Source of the DNA: Phialophora verrucosa
Lineage: Eukaryota > Ascomycota > Eurotiomycetes > Chaetothyriales > Herpotrichiellaceae
DNA length: 64,000 nt
NCBI GenBank assembly: GCA_002099365.1
Contig: MSED01000004.1
Span: 1,736,001-1,800,000 of the forward strand
Direction: 5' to 3'
The notes below the pieces were generated by a model. The model searched no databases. It was not told the DNA's origin and saw only the letters and a list, made by a program, of their open reading frames with translations. Position 1 is the stretch's first letter, and each line of letters starts with the position of its first letter. Of the stretch, positions 11,565-22,912 are shown one piece after another. The position numbers and the translations under genes are program-made.

Positions 11565-12088
11565 ATGGCCTCAATGAGCCCTCATGTCAAGGCGGTTCGG
11601 TAAGATATTGCACATGCACAAGGTTTTATTCTTGGTGCCAATGCTGATTGTATACTGGCAGAGACCTGTATCGCCGGTCGCTGAAGCTTGCCCTCGACTG
11701 GGCTGTTCAAAGAAACCTCTGGCGCGGACAAGCTGTCTACATCCGGTCACTATTTGATGCGAACAAGAACATCACCGATCACAGACAACAGAGAGTATGC
11801 TGATGACTTTCATGATCCGATTGGACCTCATGCTGTCTACGCGAAGGCACACTGCTGATAAACGATGGTTACAGATTCTTTTCAACGAGACAGAGAAACT
11901 GTTAGACAAGTGGAAGCACCCGGACCCTTACAGGCCGCCAACTGCTCCGGGAGGTAAGCGGTCACATTCTCGAGATACCTCTGAACCAAATCACTGATGT
12001 ATCGCACTCTACAGGTTCGAAGTATGAACGAAATCTGCCCGCCCCAGATCTACCGCCGCCATCAAGAGAGTTCGTGAAGAGGTTATGA
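11565..12088 (+). CDS. NDUFB9: NADH dehydrogenase (complex I) LYR subunit, NDUFB9/B22 type
   Basis: Four exons (11565-11599, 11662-11794, 11875-11953, 12015-12088) encode 106 residues. The LYR motif stands at residues 14-16 (DLYRRSLKLALDW) and is followed by the family's helical segment (NLWRGQAVYIRSLFDANKNI), then a Pro-rich tail (PAPDLPPPSREF). Family members sit in the membrane arm of complex I with a mitochondrial acyl-carrier protein bound through the LYR helix. The introns are 61-80 nt with clean GT-AG borders and branch-like GCTGAT sites, and each junction keeps frame. The short length and early LYR motif fit NDUFB9; other LYR-family proteins (for example complex assembly factors) are the main alternative. 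Its divergent neighbour is KGD2. Confidence 0.85.
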
Positions 12089-12834
12089 TCGGACAAAACA
12101 TGCATGGTTGGTTGGCCCGGAATTGTACATATTACCAAGAAACACCTGGGCGCATACACTGTTTCTGCACGAAGAAGGACGTTCAATCAGAATGAACAAA
12201 TGCTGGTCAATTCGATAAGATGGCGTCTCGTTCTCTTCTTGTGGCAGTTCCCAGACTGCGTAGCTGACTCGAGCATCCACCACGCCAGGCTCCGCACGGC
12301 TAGGCTTGTTGACCGTAGGCCCTAGTCCGACAGAGCATGCTCAATTCCATCGCGTCCGCGACCTGCTGTGTTGATTTCACCATGATTTAGCTGTCGATTC
12401 TTGACGCGTCCGTGACTAAACCTCTATGTATGCTGAATCGCCCCAGAAGTTCGAATCCACCCTGAGCATTTCCGATGATCTGATTTGGACAGCAATTCGA
12501 AATGTATAGGCTTTGAAAACATGAAGAGAGATTTTGGATGTTTATCATTGTCTTGATCATTGAAGTTGTCGTCGAATGATCACTGCTTCGCAAAGCCGTT
12601 TGCTCAGCACTCTCGCATGTCTCGTCTCATGCTCCTGTTGCATTCCTATCCATGATCATGATGATAATAGGCATGCCAATGAGCATAATGTACACGACCC
12701 AGCTCTCCGATGCCGGTAAAAGCACAAACTCTGAAAATGGCCCGTGAACCTGACCAACCCAACCCGTAACCCCGTTTGTCGTGAAACTCCCATGTCAAAA
12801 GCAATCCAGTTCAGAAACAATGTGCACCATGAGC
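12089..12834. other. Intergenic between convergent NDUFB9-like and H2A genes
   Basis: The 3' regions of the two converging genes meet here. I see no coding frame or RNA gene. A TTCGAATCC string at 12451-12459 resembles a tRNA T-loop, but no stem forms around it. Confidence 0.5.
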
Positions 12835-13390
12835 TTACAGCTCTTGGCTGGGGCCTTTGCCCTTGGTGGTCTTCTTGGGCAGCAAGTCTGGAACAAAAGT
12901 CAGTAGATGTCGCATGTGCAATGTAGACGATAGACGTACTCTGGTGGATGTTGGGCAGGACACCACCTTGGGCGATTGTGACGTGTCCGAGCAACTTGTT
13001 CAACTCCTCATCGTTTCGGATGGCCAGTTGAAGATGACGGGGGATGATACGGGTCTTCTTGTTGTCACGAGCGGCGTTGCCGGCAAGTTCGAGAATTTCG
13101 GCGGCGAGGTACTCCAGGACCGCAGCGAGGTAGACAGGAGCGCCGGCACCGACACGCTGAGCATAGTTGCCCTTTCTCAAGAGACGGTGGACACGGCCAA
13201 CAGGGAAGGCAAGGCCAGCCTTGGAGGACCGGCTGCGATAGAAGTCAGCGCATGTTCATTGAGTGCAAACAGACGGATCGCGTCAAAGCTGTCGCGTAGC
13301 CGCACCGTACTGAAAGTTCGGATGATGAATGACTTACGATTGAGCGCTCTTGGAGCCAGAGGCCTTGCCACCAGATTTTCCGCCAGTCAT
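12835..13390 (-). CDS. hta1: Histone H2A with C-terminal SQEL motif
   Basis: Three exons (13390-13338, 13232-12940, 12887-12835) give 132 residues. The protein is a core nucleosome histone: MTGGKSGGK tail, AGLAFPVGRVHRLLRKGNYA, the acidic-patch region and the HVTIAQGGVLPNIH segment are all present. It ends in SQEL with Ser129, the site phosphorylated by Mec1/Tel1-type kinases after DNA breaks in fungi, so this H2A also serves the H2A.X role. The introns are 105 and 52 nt; the second falls just before NLLPKK. It is divergent from H2B, the ordinary fungal H2A-H2B layout. Confidence 0.98.
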
Positions 13391-14115
13391 TTTGATGAGG
13401 GTTAAGAGATTGGGGTTTTTTGAAAAGGTTTGAAATCGGTTTGTGAGATGAAGTCGCGGTGGACAGAAGTGTCAGATGAGTGATGGAAGCTGAAGTTGTG
13501 GATGGATGAGAAGAAGAGGAAGGGAAGGGTGGATGATGGTGGGAGGGAAAGGGAAGTTATAAAGGAATGAGAGCAGGCGGGCGATGCGGGTTGCGGGCTG
13601 TTGAGTCGCGCCTCCAGATCAACCTCGCAGGAGCTTGTGATGAAAGATGCAGCGCAGCGCAGTGGAGGAGCGGCGGTTTGGATCACAGAGAAGGGCTGCA
13701 GCCAATCACGGTGCAGTGTGCGGATTGATCAAAAATGACTTTTCCAGAGGACTTGACAATACGCGGCCGGCATTACATCGCCTTACCATATCTTTCCGCC
13801 AAGCACTCTGATCCTGCACTCTGAGTGGCTGAAAACTCCTCAAAATCGACACGATAACAATACACTGATAAAATCGCGCAATCCGTTACCCAGGATCAAC
13901 CTCGAGCCGTGTCTCCCATCTCGCATCAACCCGCGCCCTCTCTCGCACTTGCGCCTGGTATAAGAGTTGCCATCACCCGCCTTTCACGCTTCATCTTTCC
14001 TTCCTTCTCCATCCATCCATCACTCATCCACGCCTTCATACACACTCAATCATCAATTTCTTTTCGCATACTCCATCCAACCTCGCCTTTTTCGCATTTC
14101 AGTCTCACATCAGAA
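13391..14115. promoter_or_regulatory. Divergent H2A-H2B promoter
   Basis: These 725 bases lie between the two histone start codons. A TATA-like TTTATAAC reads on the minus strand at about 13556-13563, roughly 165 bases ahead of the H2A ATG, and a TATAAGAG at 13959-13966 lies about 150 bases ahead of the H2B ATG, so the two elements are placed almost symmetrically. A CCAAT box lies between them at 13702-13706. The last 150 bases before H2B are C/T- and CATC-rich leader sequence. Confidence 0.65.
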
Positions 14116-14661
14116 ATGGCTCCCAAGGAAGCATCCAAGAAGCCCACCACTGGCGGCAAGGCCCCAGCCGGCAAAGCTCCCGCAGCTGAGAAGAAGGAAG
14201 CAGGCAAGAAGACCGCAGCGGCGCCCTCAGGCGAAAAGAAGAAGCGCGGCAAGACGAGGAAGGAGACCTACTCTTCGTACATCTACAAAGGTGAGAACTC
14301 ATCCCAACTCAATCTGCGCCTTCGCATCCAAAACTGACGCGTCTTTTGGCAGTCCTCAAGCAAGTCCACCCCGACACTGGTATCTCCAACCGTGCCATGT
14401 CAATCTTGAACTCATTCGTCAATGGTAAGTTAAAGTGCACCAATCAGTTCCCAAACTACAGTCATCTAACGGTTGCCTACAGATATCTTCGAGCGTGTTG
14501 CCACCGAAGCTTCCAAGCTTGCTGCCTACAACAAAAAGAGCACGATCTCTTCTCGAGAGATCCAAACCTCGGTCAGATTGATCTTGCCCGGAGAACTCGC
14601 CAAGCATGCCGTCTCGGAAGGCACAAAGGCCGTTACCAAGTACTCTTCTCAGAGCAAGTAG
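14116..14661 (+). CDS. htb1: Histone H2B
   Basis: Three exons (14116-14290, 14353-14424, 14483-14661) give 141 residues. The Lys/Ala/Pro-rich tail ([10 protein letters not shown]) leads into the histone fold ([20 protein letters not shown], then SFVNDIFERV) and ends in YSSQSK, with the ubiquitin-accepting lysine expected in the C-terminal [10 protein letters not shown] segment. Both introns fall inside the fold, after YIYK and after SFVN, with GTGAGA and GTAAGT donors. It pairs with the divergent H2A to give balanced dimer supply. Confidence 0.98.
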
Positions 14662-15514
14662 TCGTGGTCACTTGTTCTCACTTGGTTCTTGGTTGGGTTT
14701 TGCTTGTTTTCAATATGCAATGGGGTTTTGTGTGGGCACAATGGAACAGCGGTGTTGAAACGGGTTTTCATCAACACATTACGATGCGTCATGGGGTATT
14801 GGGATCATTGACAACGATGAGCTATCAGAGGTGATGCTTGCTCATCGACGGCGAGTCACTCATGCTTTTACGATCCTGCAGAGAAGAGCTTCTGTGCTAT
14901 GTACAATAACCAACACCGAAGCATGAGGTACCAGATTCTCCAGCTGCATAGCTGGGATCTGAGACATCAATTCAAAGCATGAAAACAGTCATTCGAGCCT
15001 TTGCATGAACCGTCCTGCTTCGTTGTTCGCATAGTGCGCTGCATACTCGCGACGGGGAAACTGAGATTCCAAGGCGAAAACGCCATTGTTGTGGTACGCG
15101 TCCAGCGGGTTGCGCGCTAGAATCGCGCATCTGGAGACAGACCATGCCAGCCACTTTTTGGCCTTCGCCCGTGCGCAGCGGGTTGCTCGGCGCGAGTGTC
15201 AACAAGATGAGATCCTTGCTACTATGAGATCCGAGTAGCCGCAAAGGCATGCGAGGATCCGCGACACAAGAAGCAACTCCAACTCTTCGAAGCTCTGGAG
15301 ACATGTTCCATTCACGAAGCAAATAGCTACAGTACGGACCACTATGCTCTCTGGTGTACGAGATACTCCGTAGTGATGGGCCTTTGCTTTTCAGCCCTCG
15401 CACAACTAACTCGACCCAGAAACTCCACTTGGCCAGCCCAGCCCAGCCCAGCCCCAAAACATGAACCCTGCTCTGTGTGGTATCCTTCGTTACGCGTCGC
15501 AATATCATGAACCA
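14662..15514. other. Intergenic between convergent H2B and ATG4
   Basis: Two 3' regions meet here. I see no gene. A short pentanucleotide run (four to five GCCCA units) lies at about 15433-15455. Confidence 0.5.
15433..15455. repeat. GCCCA pentanucleotide microsatellite
   Basis: Consecutive CAGCC/GCCCA units run from 15433 to about 15455, immediately past the 3' end of ATG4. It is a simple-sequence repeat with no evident function. Confidence 0.7.
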
Positions 15515-17092
15515 TTACACTGTCTCCACGGACGTGTCTTTCTGCGGCACCGAGACCTTGACTGCATCGTCTCCAGCGTCGGGGAGCGCCGTCTCTGACT
15601 CTCCTGTGGAGGCCTCAACTTTGACACCCTCTTCATCCTCCTTGCCCATTACCGTCACGGTCTCGTCATCTTCCTCGTCGTCGAAACTCACTACCTCGTC
15701 CACGGCTTCTTTCCTCTCTCTGCTCTCCCCTGGAACTGGTGGCTCCTTCTCCAGCACATGCACAATCGGCTTCCCTTTTGTTTCTTTTAACCTCCGCTTC
15801 CAATCTTCCCAGTCACTCTCGTCTCTGATCAGGAATCCTATCAGCATGGAGGGATCCATTTCAGAAATGCGCAGTCCGCGGAGACGGCGTGTATGGCATG
15901 TGGAAATCTCTTCGTCGGTGTATTCGGCGGAGGACGCGTGGTAAGGTAGAGACGGCCGCGTTTCGTGGGGGTCCAGGTAGAAGAACAAGTCGCCCTGGCA
16001 ACCGATGAAATAGTGAGAGGAGGAGGGGCGTCCGCCTGCAATGCCGATGCTCTGCGGGTATGTTAGACTGCTCTTCAGAGCTTCGTGGTAGACTGGCGTT
16101 ATGCGATCCAATCCCAAGCGTATCCCCAGGAGGATTAGAGTGGGTTTTATCGTGGCATCGGTGGCGCTGGCGCGGGCGATGGACTGGAACTTGTCTTCGT
16201 AGACTTCACTTGCTGAGGGGGTCACGTAGACGCGTAACCCGGCCGCAGAGGCGCACTCTGCACTAAGTGCTTGAATACAGCTGGCAGTGGCGGAGGGCCC
16301 GAACCACTGGCCTGGATGTTTTCCGCAGGAGGTGGCACCGTGGTGGACGAAGCGGTGGATGCTAAAGGGTGCGGAGGGGGAGTCGGCGAACAGGGAGAGG
16401 ATAGAAGCTTCTGTTTGCGTCGAGGGAGAAGTAGCCATGGGTGATTCGGTAGATGGGGGAGGAGATGCTGTTCGGGACGTATGTGTGCCTGGCCTCCGCC
16501 AGTCTCGACCCAGGCGGAGCATTATCAGTGCATTGGCAAGGAGGGATTGTCCCGAACGGATCATACAGCCCCAGCCGGTGTCGCTGCTGAAACCTTCGCG
16601 TTCAGTGAGGTTGCGTAGCCGTACGGACCAGGAGAGACCGGTAGCTGAGTCGGCGTCGTGCGAGCGGGGAATCGGGATGAAGTTTGAGCGGTAGGTCATC
16701 CACAGTCGTGACTCGAAGTCGTCGAGAAAGGGGATGGGCCATCCTCGATCTGAAGGGTCGTTGGACAGTGAAGGGGTATCCTCTCCTCCCGTGACAAGCT
16801 GTGCGTCGTCGAAGCTGCTTGTATTCTGTGACTCGGGGGGGTTCTGTTGTGATTGCTGTTGCTGTGTCTCTGGAGCAGTGGACGGAGCACTCGCAGCATC
16901 TGAAGGTTCGTGTGAATCCGACGACGACTCCACCTCGACCACGTCGTCATGGTCGGTGGTGGTTACTGGTTTTGGTGGTGTGGCCTTGTACTCTTTTCCC
17001 AGCAGCCATATTGAAGTCCCCGACATGTCATCATATTTTGGAGGAGGGTCATAGAAATAGCGCACGAAGCGCTTAATCTCGACGCCATTCAT
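15515..17092 (-). CDS. ATG4: Autophagy cysteine protease Atg4
   Basis: A single exon encodes 525 residues. Atg4 trims the C-terminus of Atg8 before lipidation and later frees Atg8 from membranes. The catalytic Cys176 lies in DTGWGCMIRSGQ, and the Asp374/His376 pair lies in YLDPHETRP. The substrate-binding GGRPSSSHYFIG block precedes them. Met at 17092 (MNGVEIKRF) was chosen because fungal Atg4 proteins start MNxV-like just before the YxYDPxP segment. The frame stays open about 80 codons upstream but without an ATG, so the 5' leader is fortuitously open. An insert rich in Ser, Asp and Gln (about 45-115) and an acidic C-terminal tail (about 470-525) are lineage-variable. An LIR-type motif (YTDEEI region or the acidic tail) is possible but not demonstrated. 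Confidence 0.95.
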   Translation of the reverse strand: MNGVEIKRFVRYFYDPPPKYDDMSGTSIWLLGKEYKATPPKPVTTTDHDDVVEVESSSDSHEPSDAASAPSTAPETQQQQSQQNPPESQNTSSFDDAQLVTGGEDTPSLSNDPSDRGWPIPFLDDFESRLWMTYRSNFIPIPRSHDADSATGLSWSVRLRNLTEREGFSSDTGWGCMIRSGQSLLANALIMLRLGRDWRRPGTHTSRTASPPPSTESPMATSPSTQTEASILSLFADSPSAPFSIHRFVHHGATSCGKHPGQWFGPSATASCIQALSAECASAAGLRVYVTPSASEVYEDKFQSIARASATDATIKPTLILLGIRLGLDRITPVYHEALKSSLTYPQSIGIAGGRPSSSHYFIGCQGDLFFYLDPHETRPSLPYHASSAEYTDEEISTCHTRRLRGLRISEMDPSMLIGFLIRDESDWEDWKRRLKETKGKPIVHVLEKEPPVPGESRERKEAVDEVVSFDDEEDDETVTVMGKEDEEGVKVEASTGESETALPDAGDDAVKVSVPQKDTSVETV

Positions 17093-17832
17093 GACGCCTT
17101 GTGCCTGGACAGGGCGAGGGATGTTCTGCAGGGTAAGGGAGAGTGCATATAGTAGGGCCCCGAGTGGTGTATGCGCCTGAGGTGGGAGTCGGTTTAGAGG
17201 TTGTAGAAGTAAGGACGAGCTCTCCTCCTTCTGCTTGTAGTTGAGTAGAGCCAGTGATGGGTCTTGTGAGCTGGAGGTGTGACGGGATGCAAACAAAGCT
17301 CGGAGGGCGTCCAGGATTGCCGTCGTTTAGGGATTAGGTATAAGTGTCGTTTGTAATTCTTCAACTATAACAAGAGCATGTTGCACGCAGGCCTCGGTTG
17401 TTGCTGATTAAACGAACAGAAAGGATACAATAATGAGGTCGAAGCAGGCATCAAGTCAAGCGGTATCATCATCAGCCTCGCCTGCAATGATTGATCATTA
17501 GGAGCGGTATGCAGGCGTGGCAGGCTGGAGCCCGGGGCCCGTCATCCGGAGATGGAGGCGTCTCGGCCTTCACCGGACGTTTTAACTGGTGGAAAGGCAG
17601 TGCGTGTTGGAGATGGCAATCGATGTCAATGTCGCCCCCAAAGCCTTCGATATCGCCCATGACTCTTCTTCCCTTTGTGTGATTCACACGCGCACCCCGA
17701 GTGCAAATCGTGAAATTAATTATGTTGTATCAGTGCCTTGTTGGTATGATATGATAGCTTCCTGAAACTGAGTTAACTTCGCAATTCACAGTGTGGAAGT
17801 TGGCAAATTAATCCTCCCCACCCCGCGCAACC
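17093..17832. promoter_or_regulatory. Divergent region between ATG4 and SQS1
   Basis: These 740 bases separate two outward-transcribed genes and should hold both promoters. The first 200 bases after the ATG4 start codon remain open in the ATG4 frame but lack a Met codon. I see no other gene. Confidence 0.5.
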
Positions 17833-20280
17833 ATGGGTCCACGACAGCGAGCGCAGGGTCGCAAGAAGAGGAACGGCGGTACACCAAGTCACTCGACACC
17901 CCGCTGTTCTCAGCATAATTCACCTTCACCATCGCCGTGGTCGGAAGGTCAGTCCAAGTCCAGATGTACTTCAAGGGTAATGTCAAGCGGGGTGCAATGC
18001 TGACAAGACTGTTTAGGTCCCAATGCCCGCCACCGCGACCTTGTCAACGAGTGGCAGGCCTACTCTGGTTCCAATGCCTCACATCTGCAGACTGCCCCTT
18101 TAAGCATGGCTCAGGCTGCTAAGAACACCGAACGCCATGCTATGGCTTGGGGGTCTTCGAGACTGAGGGAACAAAGCATCACTTTCGTCAGTGCCGGACA
18201 CCTACACCAGGAAGAGATCAAAGCTACAGCAGAGGAGGACCGAGACAAGAAGAACGTCGACACCTTGCCTGTGGAACCCACACCAGTCCTGGAGCCATCT
18301 ACCTCTGAAAATGAGCAGCCATTTGTGCGGGCAGAGTCCCCGGCTACCGCCGTCGCACAACAGCCTGCGCCCAGGAGAGACTCAACATCGTCACAGTCGT
18401 CAGAGGAAATCGTCTTCGCCGGTCGAGGTAATTCTGCACCCAGATCAGCCACCAAACTCACGCCTGCCACGTCCAAACCTCCCACACCTTCTCCTGAAAA
18501 GACTTCTGATGAGGCAAACCCGCCCTTCCAAAACCATCTGGCCACTCCCGAGATCACCGCACAAGACTCCAGCTCATCTGGCCTAGAAAGATTTAACAAC
18601 ATATTACCTTCGAATCACCGTCATGATGGCGATCGGCGAGGTCGCGCCCGCCAGCGGAGAAAGGACGAGGAGGAAGCTCTTATCAATGACTACATCGCCA
18701 ACATGAACTTCGACGACGATAGTGACGACAATTTAGCCGAAACTGCTCGTTCAGTCAAGACTGGCAGAAGAACTGAGCACTTCCGATTTTTTGATGGTGC
18801 TCCCGAGTCGAAAGTCAGCGTGCAATCCAAGCCTCCCGGCAAAGCCGCGAAGATACCCGCCAAAATCGCTCAAGCCATCGATTGGGATTCTGCCGACCTG
18901 GAGGACTTTGATGAGTTCAGTACCACGGACGAGGATGTTGTCGAAGTCAGCCAAGTGCTTCGGTCCCGTACGCGGCCAAGTGGCCGACAATACCTTGTGA
19001 ATCCGCTTGGCAAAGACGCGAGCGAACCCCGCTGGGTTCTGCACGACAAGTTGACTTCTACATCTGCAGTCGAGGAAATCCGTATCTTCGAGGAGATCCA
19101 AATCATGAAGATCCAAGAGACACCGGAATCCGAAGACTCGGACTCAGATTCAGATGCGGACGAAGTTGAGGACGACTTGATAGACGATATTGAGTCCGAG
19201 GACGCAGAAAACGAACGTATTTTGAAGCACACATCACTCATGACAGACGAGCAGATTGCTCGAGCTCTGGCCAAGCAAGAAGAATTAGGCATGGGCAGCG
19301 ATAAGCTGCTTTTGCTCGACGGAAACGTGGACGACTACGACGATGGCGAGGCTGTGGGGGAGGATGACGATGAGTTTGCAACTGGCAACGCCTTCATCCC
19401 ATTCTCGACGAAGAAACATCTCTCGAACCGTACCACCTCAAAGCGCAACAGACGTCAGCGGGACCACTTTCCTTCTGCATCAGCATTTGCAGACGCCCTC
19501 GATCAGGATCCGTATGGTGCTTTCGACATCATGGACTTCGACCGCCCAAGCCTCCGACCTAAGAAGAAGGGACGAAAGTCTGATATGCCCTTTGAGCTGG
19601 GTCTTGAAGATCCGGAGCTTGCTCAGCGCCTCCGCAGTACCTGGGAGATGGATCGCGAAAAGAAGGCTGAGCGCAAAAGAGCGAAGCAGCTGGAGCGTGA
19701 GGACGCCCTCCTTGATGCTTCGGAGCGGAATCAGCCTGCGGCAATTCGGGCAGAAATCAGACAGTTCATGGCTCAGGAAATCGACATGCTGGAGCTGGCA
19801 CCCATGGACGCAGGCCAGCGTGCTGCAATGCACCGCCTAGCAAAGGCACTGAAGCTTGGCTCGAAGTCACAGGGCAAGGATGGGCATGGAATAGGGCGTT
19901 ATACTGTTCTCACCAAGGGCCCCCATACTCCAAGGTTTGACATCGACACCATCTGGGAAATTGATGCTTTATTGGAATCGAGGAAGTTCTTTCCCAAGGG
20001 CGTCTTTGGCTCCTTCCGAGCCACTGCAGGGACGAGGACTAGAACACCCGGGTTGGCCAGGGCCCGACGAGGTGGCGGCGGCACAATGTCTGGTGCTACC
20101 TACATGAATGGTGAAGTGGTGGGTGCTTCCGCTCCAGAGATCGGGGCAGGGAACAAAGGTCGCGCCATGCTCGAAAAGATGGGGTGGCAAGTGGGAATGG
20201 GTATTGGTGCCATTGGAAACAAAGGTAGCATCGAGGTGATCAAACACGTCGTCAAGACAACGAAGGCTGGCCTGGGCTGA
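17833..20280 (+). CDS. SQS1: R3H and G-patch protein Sqs1/Pfa1
   Basis: Two exons (17833-17947, 18017-20280) give 792 residues. Sqs1 is the G-patch cofactor that stimulates the DEAH helicase Prp43 in spliceosome disassembly and 40S ribosome maturation. An R3H domain occupies about residues 613-670 (EIRQFMAQEIDMLEL, then GRYTVLTKGPHTPRF), and the G-patch lies at about 750-785 (MLEKMGWQVGMGIGAIGNKG). The N-terminal half is disordered and acidic, with a Ser/Asp/Glu block. The first exon encodes a basic MGPRQRAQGRKKRN start; the 69-nt intron has a GTCAGT donor and a GCTGAC branch site, and removing it joins SEG to PNARHRD in frame. Without that exon the protein would begin at 18106. The C-terminal domain order is diagnostic. 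Confidence 0.92.
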
Positions 20281-20675
20281 AGTTGCCAAACGATGTACGG
20301 TTTTGTGCGATGGCCTAAGGATGTGCTGGATGGTACCCGTGGCGCTATTTGTCCTCGCGTCGACATTCCCAAGATGTCTGCAGAGATTTCTGCCTGTTGG
20401 AGGCCTGTACAGGTTAGCCTGTTGCTGGGACGGCTGAACACCGTCAAAATGACCACTTCCAGGCCTTCGAGGCGCTGGCCAATAAGGCAGCTGCGAATAC
20501 GGCAGCTTTCCACTTTGAGAAGTAGTACCTACAGAGTCCGACCCGAATACGAGACTCCGACAATGATGGAGCAGTACTTAGTATCCTCAGTCGTTTCTCC
20601 TTCCAAGCATAAGTAGTGTCCAGCTCTCCGGGAATCCCAAGGAGATGTTGTTCCCTTGGAACTCACGAACTGAGA
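20281..20675. other. Short intergenic region
   Basis: No gene seen. It separates the SQS1 stop from the tandemly oriented FAD monooxygenase, so it contains the 3' UTR of one and the promoter of the other. Confidence 0.5.
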
Positions 20676-21908
20676 ATGAAGATCACAATCATTGGCGCGG
20701 GTATCAGTGGCCTGTCCGTAGCACTTGCCTTGACCAAGTGGCTACCCGAGAAACCGGATATCACCATCCTTGAACTGCGGCCAGAACCTTCAACAATCGG
20801 TGGCGCGGTGGGACTGACTCCAAATGCACTACGCTGCCTGCATCATCTGGGAGTCCTTGCTAGGATCCACGAGAGTTCCCAGGGGACCGCCATAGACAGG
20901 ATCGAACTCTTCACCATCCACACCGGCGGCAGATTGGGCGAGATCAGCTTCGCCGGGGAACAGGGAAACGGGGTTGGGAAGCCGCCGTTCAAGGGGCTTA
21001 GGATCACGCGTGCAGACCTGGTGCAGTCTCTGACCGAATGTGTTCGACAATGCGATAATGTCAGGCTCGAATATGGCCGCAGGCCAACTCAGATTATCGA
21101 ATCCGAGGAGCGGGTAACTGTTCATGTCGACGACGGTGACACAGTGATATCAGATTTGCTTCTCGGTTGTGATGGCATACATTCCTTCGTGAGGACTAGT
21201 CTCGTCGATCCAGAGAGAACACCGCTCTACACCGGGATAGCGGCTGTCTTCGGCTTCGCTGGCTTAGGGGAAGAGGCCAAGGTCCCTTGGAAGGATACCG
21301 GGTTGTGCCAGTCCAAACGAGGCAGTCTCATGACCAGTTACTACGAACCAAAACGAGAACAGCAGTTCGTGGCAGCCATCATGGAAACAGAAGATGTCAG
21401 GTCGAAAGAAGGGTGGCTGGCGCGTGGATCAGAACAGGACAAGATCAGGCAAAATGTGAGAGACCGGTTCGGCAACAGTGCCATCGGATTCCTCGATCCC
21501 CTCATCGACGCAACGAGTCACTGGACCCTTTATCCAGTCTTCACACTAGCTCCGCGAGGCGAGTGGTACTCCAAGCGCACAATGCTGCTAGGAGACGCTG
21601 CACACGCAATGCCGCCGCAGGGTGAGAGCACAGGATATGCCCTTGAGGACGCCATTTTGTTCGCGCGCGTCCTGGCACTCAAGTTCAACAATCGACTAGA
21701 CGATGCCTTCGCCGCATACCAGAAAGTCAGGCGGGAACGTATCAACAAGGCCTATGACGAGGCCGCGTTCGGTTGGGAAACACAAAAGGATTGTGGCTGG
21801 TTCACTTTCCTGCTGAGAAGCTGGCTGACAACTGCATTTCTCTGGTGGACTGCAGCTGCACGACAAAGACGATACAGCGAAGACGTCGCCACGATGGACC
21901 TAGAATGA
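20676..21908 (+). CDS. FAD-dependent monooxygenase (salicylate hydroxylase-like)
   Basis: A single exon encodes 410 residues, the usual size for class A flavin monooxygenases, which use NAD(P)H and O2 to hydroxylate aromatic or polyketide-type substrates. The N-terminal nucleotide fold carries GAGISG at residues 7-12 ending in an acidic residue (ILELRPEP). The second FAD motif is LLGDAAHAMPPQGESTGYALED, and a DG-type motif (LLGCDGIHSFVR) lies between them. The C-terminus is hydrophobic and Trp-rich (SWLTTAFLWWTAAARQ), suggesting membrane association. ATG 20676 opens directly on the beta strand of the dinucleotide fold. The substrate cannot be inferred. It stands alone, with no biosynthetic cluster around it. 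Confidence 0.88.
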   Translation: MKITIIGAGISGLSVALALTKWLPEKPDITILELRPEPSTIGGAVGLTPNALRCLHHLGVLARIHESSQGTAIDRIELFTIHTGGRLGEISFAGEQGNGVGKPPFKGLRITRADLVQSLTECVRQCDNVRLEYGRRPTQIIESEERVTVHVDDGDTVISDLLLGCDGIHSFVRTSLVDPERTPLYTGIAAVFGFAGLGEEAKVPWKDTGLCQSKRGSLMTSYYEPKREQQFVAAIMETEDVRSKEGWLARGSEQDKIRQNVRDRFGNSAIGFLDPLIDATSHWTLYPVFTLAPRGEWYSKRTMLLGDAAHAMPPQGESTGYALEDAILFARVLALKFNNRLDDAFAAYQKVRRERINKAYDEAAFGWETQKDCGWFTFLLRSWLTTAFLWWTAAARQRRYSEDVATMDLE

Positions 21909-22912
21909 AATGCTCCCGGCCTTGCGGGTCATCCCTTGATTGGTAAAGCAAAGGACCAAGGTAGTCACGATCCAAATTACAGGGAATTGCTATCGTCAAG
22001 AGTCTCCTCGCCAGCACCAAATGCTAGTCTGCCCATATTCGTGTGTCAAGCTCATAGCGTGCAAGGCAAGGCATGGGATATTTGTTCCTGTTGTACCGCA
22101 CAGCTGCTGGGTCCATGGATGGCTCTATCGCAATACCCACAGCAATCACGACACGTCCGATGATGGACAGGTTCCATGCGTGCTCAATATCAACATTCCG
22201 TCAGAATTCTGTGCCTGACCACAGACACCGATGGATTGGGTGGATCTTAATCAGCGGAGAGTTTAAGCACTAGCCAGATCTCTTCCCCGTTGAATTGACA
22301 TCTGGGATTTCAGCCTTGGGCTTGCCGGCCGCTAAATGTACAGGGGTGTTCGTTTCAGATCGTGGAGGGCCACTCCAGTTTATGCAGACCTCGCTGCCGA
22401 GGAGATTTAAGGACAAATCAGCAGTGCTCCTTTTCCCACCGCAAATCGACCACTTCAATTTCCCGCCGGCGGACCTGTGCCATGCTTGAGCTTGTCCGCT
22501 CCTTGATGGTATGTTCGACCATGGCTTTCCTGGCCATCAACGCGGTGGTGCGACAATTAAGACCGGGGGCACAAAGAACTCCGACCACCACAACGCATTC
22601 GCTTAAATTGATCTAAGCGACATCAGATTTCGGCACGATGGCCCAAGTCAAGCTTTGCGTGTGCATCCCTTCAAGGACGTCGCAGCTTGACCTCGATAAG
22701 ATTGTGGCCCAGGGAGTATATAACATGCGGTTACGCCCTTATTGACTCGAGAGGTCTTCCCAACCCGTAGCAGTCAGTCGTTCATTAACACTCGTCGACC
22801 GAGCATCCATTCGTTTCTTGCATTCAAACGCTCGCTCCCTGGCATACATTCACTTCGTTTATCTTTTCAGATACTCTGAGAGTTAGTTCCATACGGCTTC
22901 CGACCGAGCAAC
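21909..22912. other. Intergenic; promoter of the secreted CBM1 protein
   Basis: No gene is seen in the first 800 bases. The end holds a TATA box and an A/C/T-rich leader before the ATG at 22913. Confidence 0.55.
22717..22723 (+). promoter_or_regulatory. TATA box of the CBM1-DPBB gene
   Basis: TATATAA lies 190 bases ahead of the ATG at 22913 and is followed by a C/T-rich leader (TTCATTAACACTCG and similar). Strong TATA boxes are typical of inducible secreted-enzyme genes in ascomycetes. Confidence 0.55.

Noticed and set aside
12440..12470. tRNA-like T-loop string TTCGAATCC
   Set aside because: Flanking bases do not form the five-pair T stem, and no acceptor or anticodon arm is found upstream.
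17093..17296. N-terminal extension of ATG4
   Set aside because: The frame is open but has no ATG and no convincing acceptor; family proteins start at the Met at 17092.
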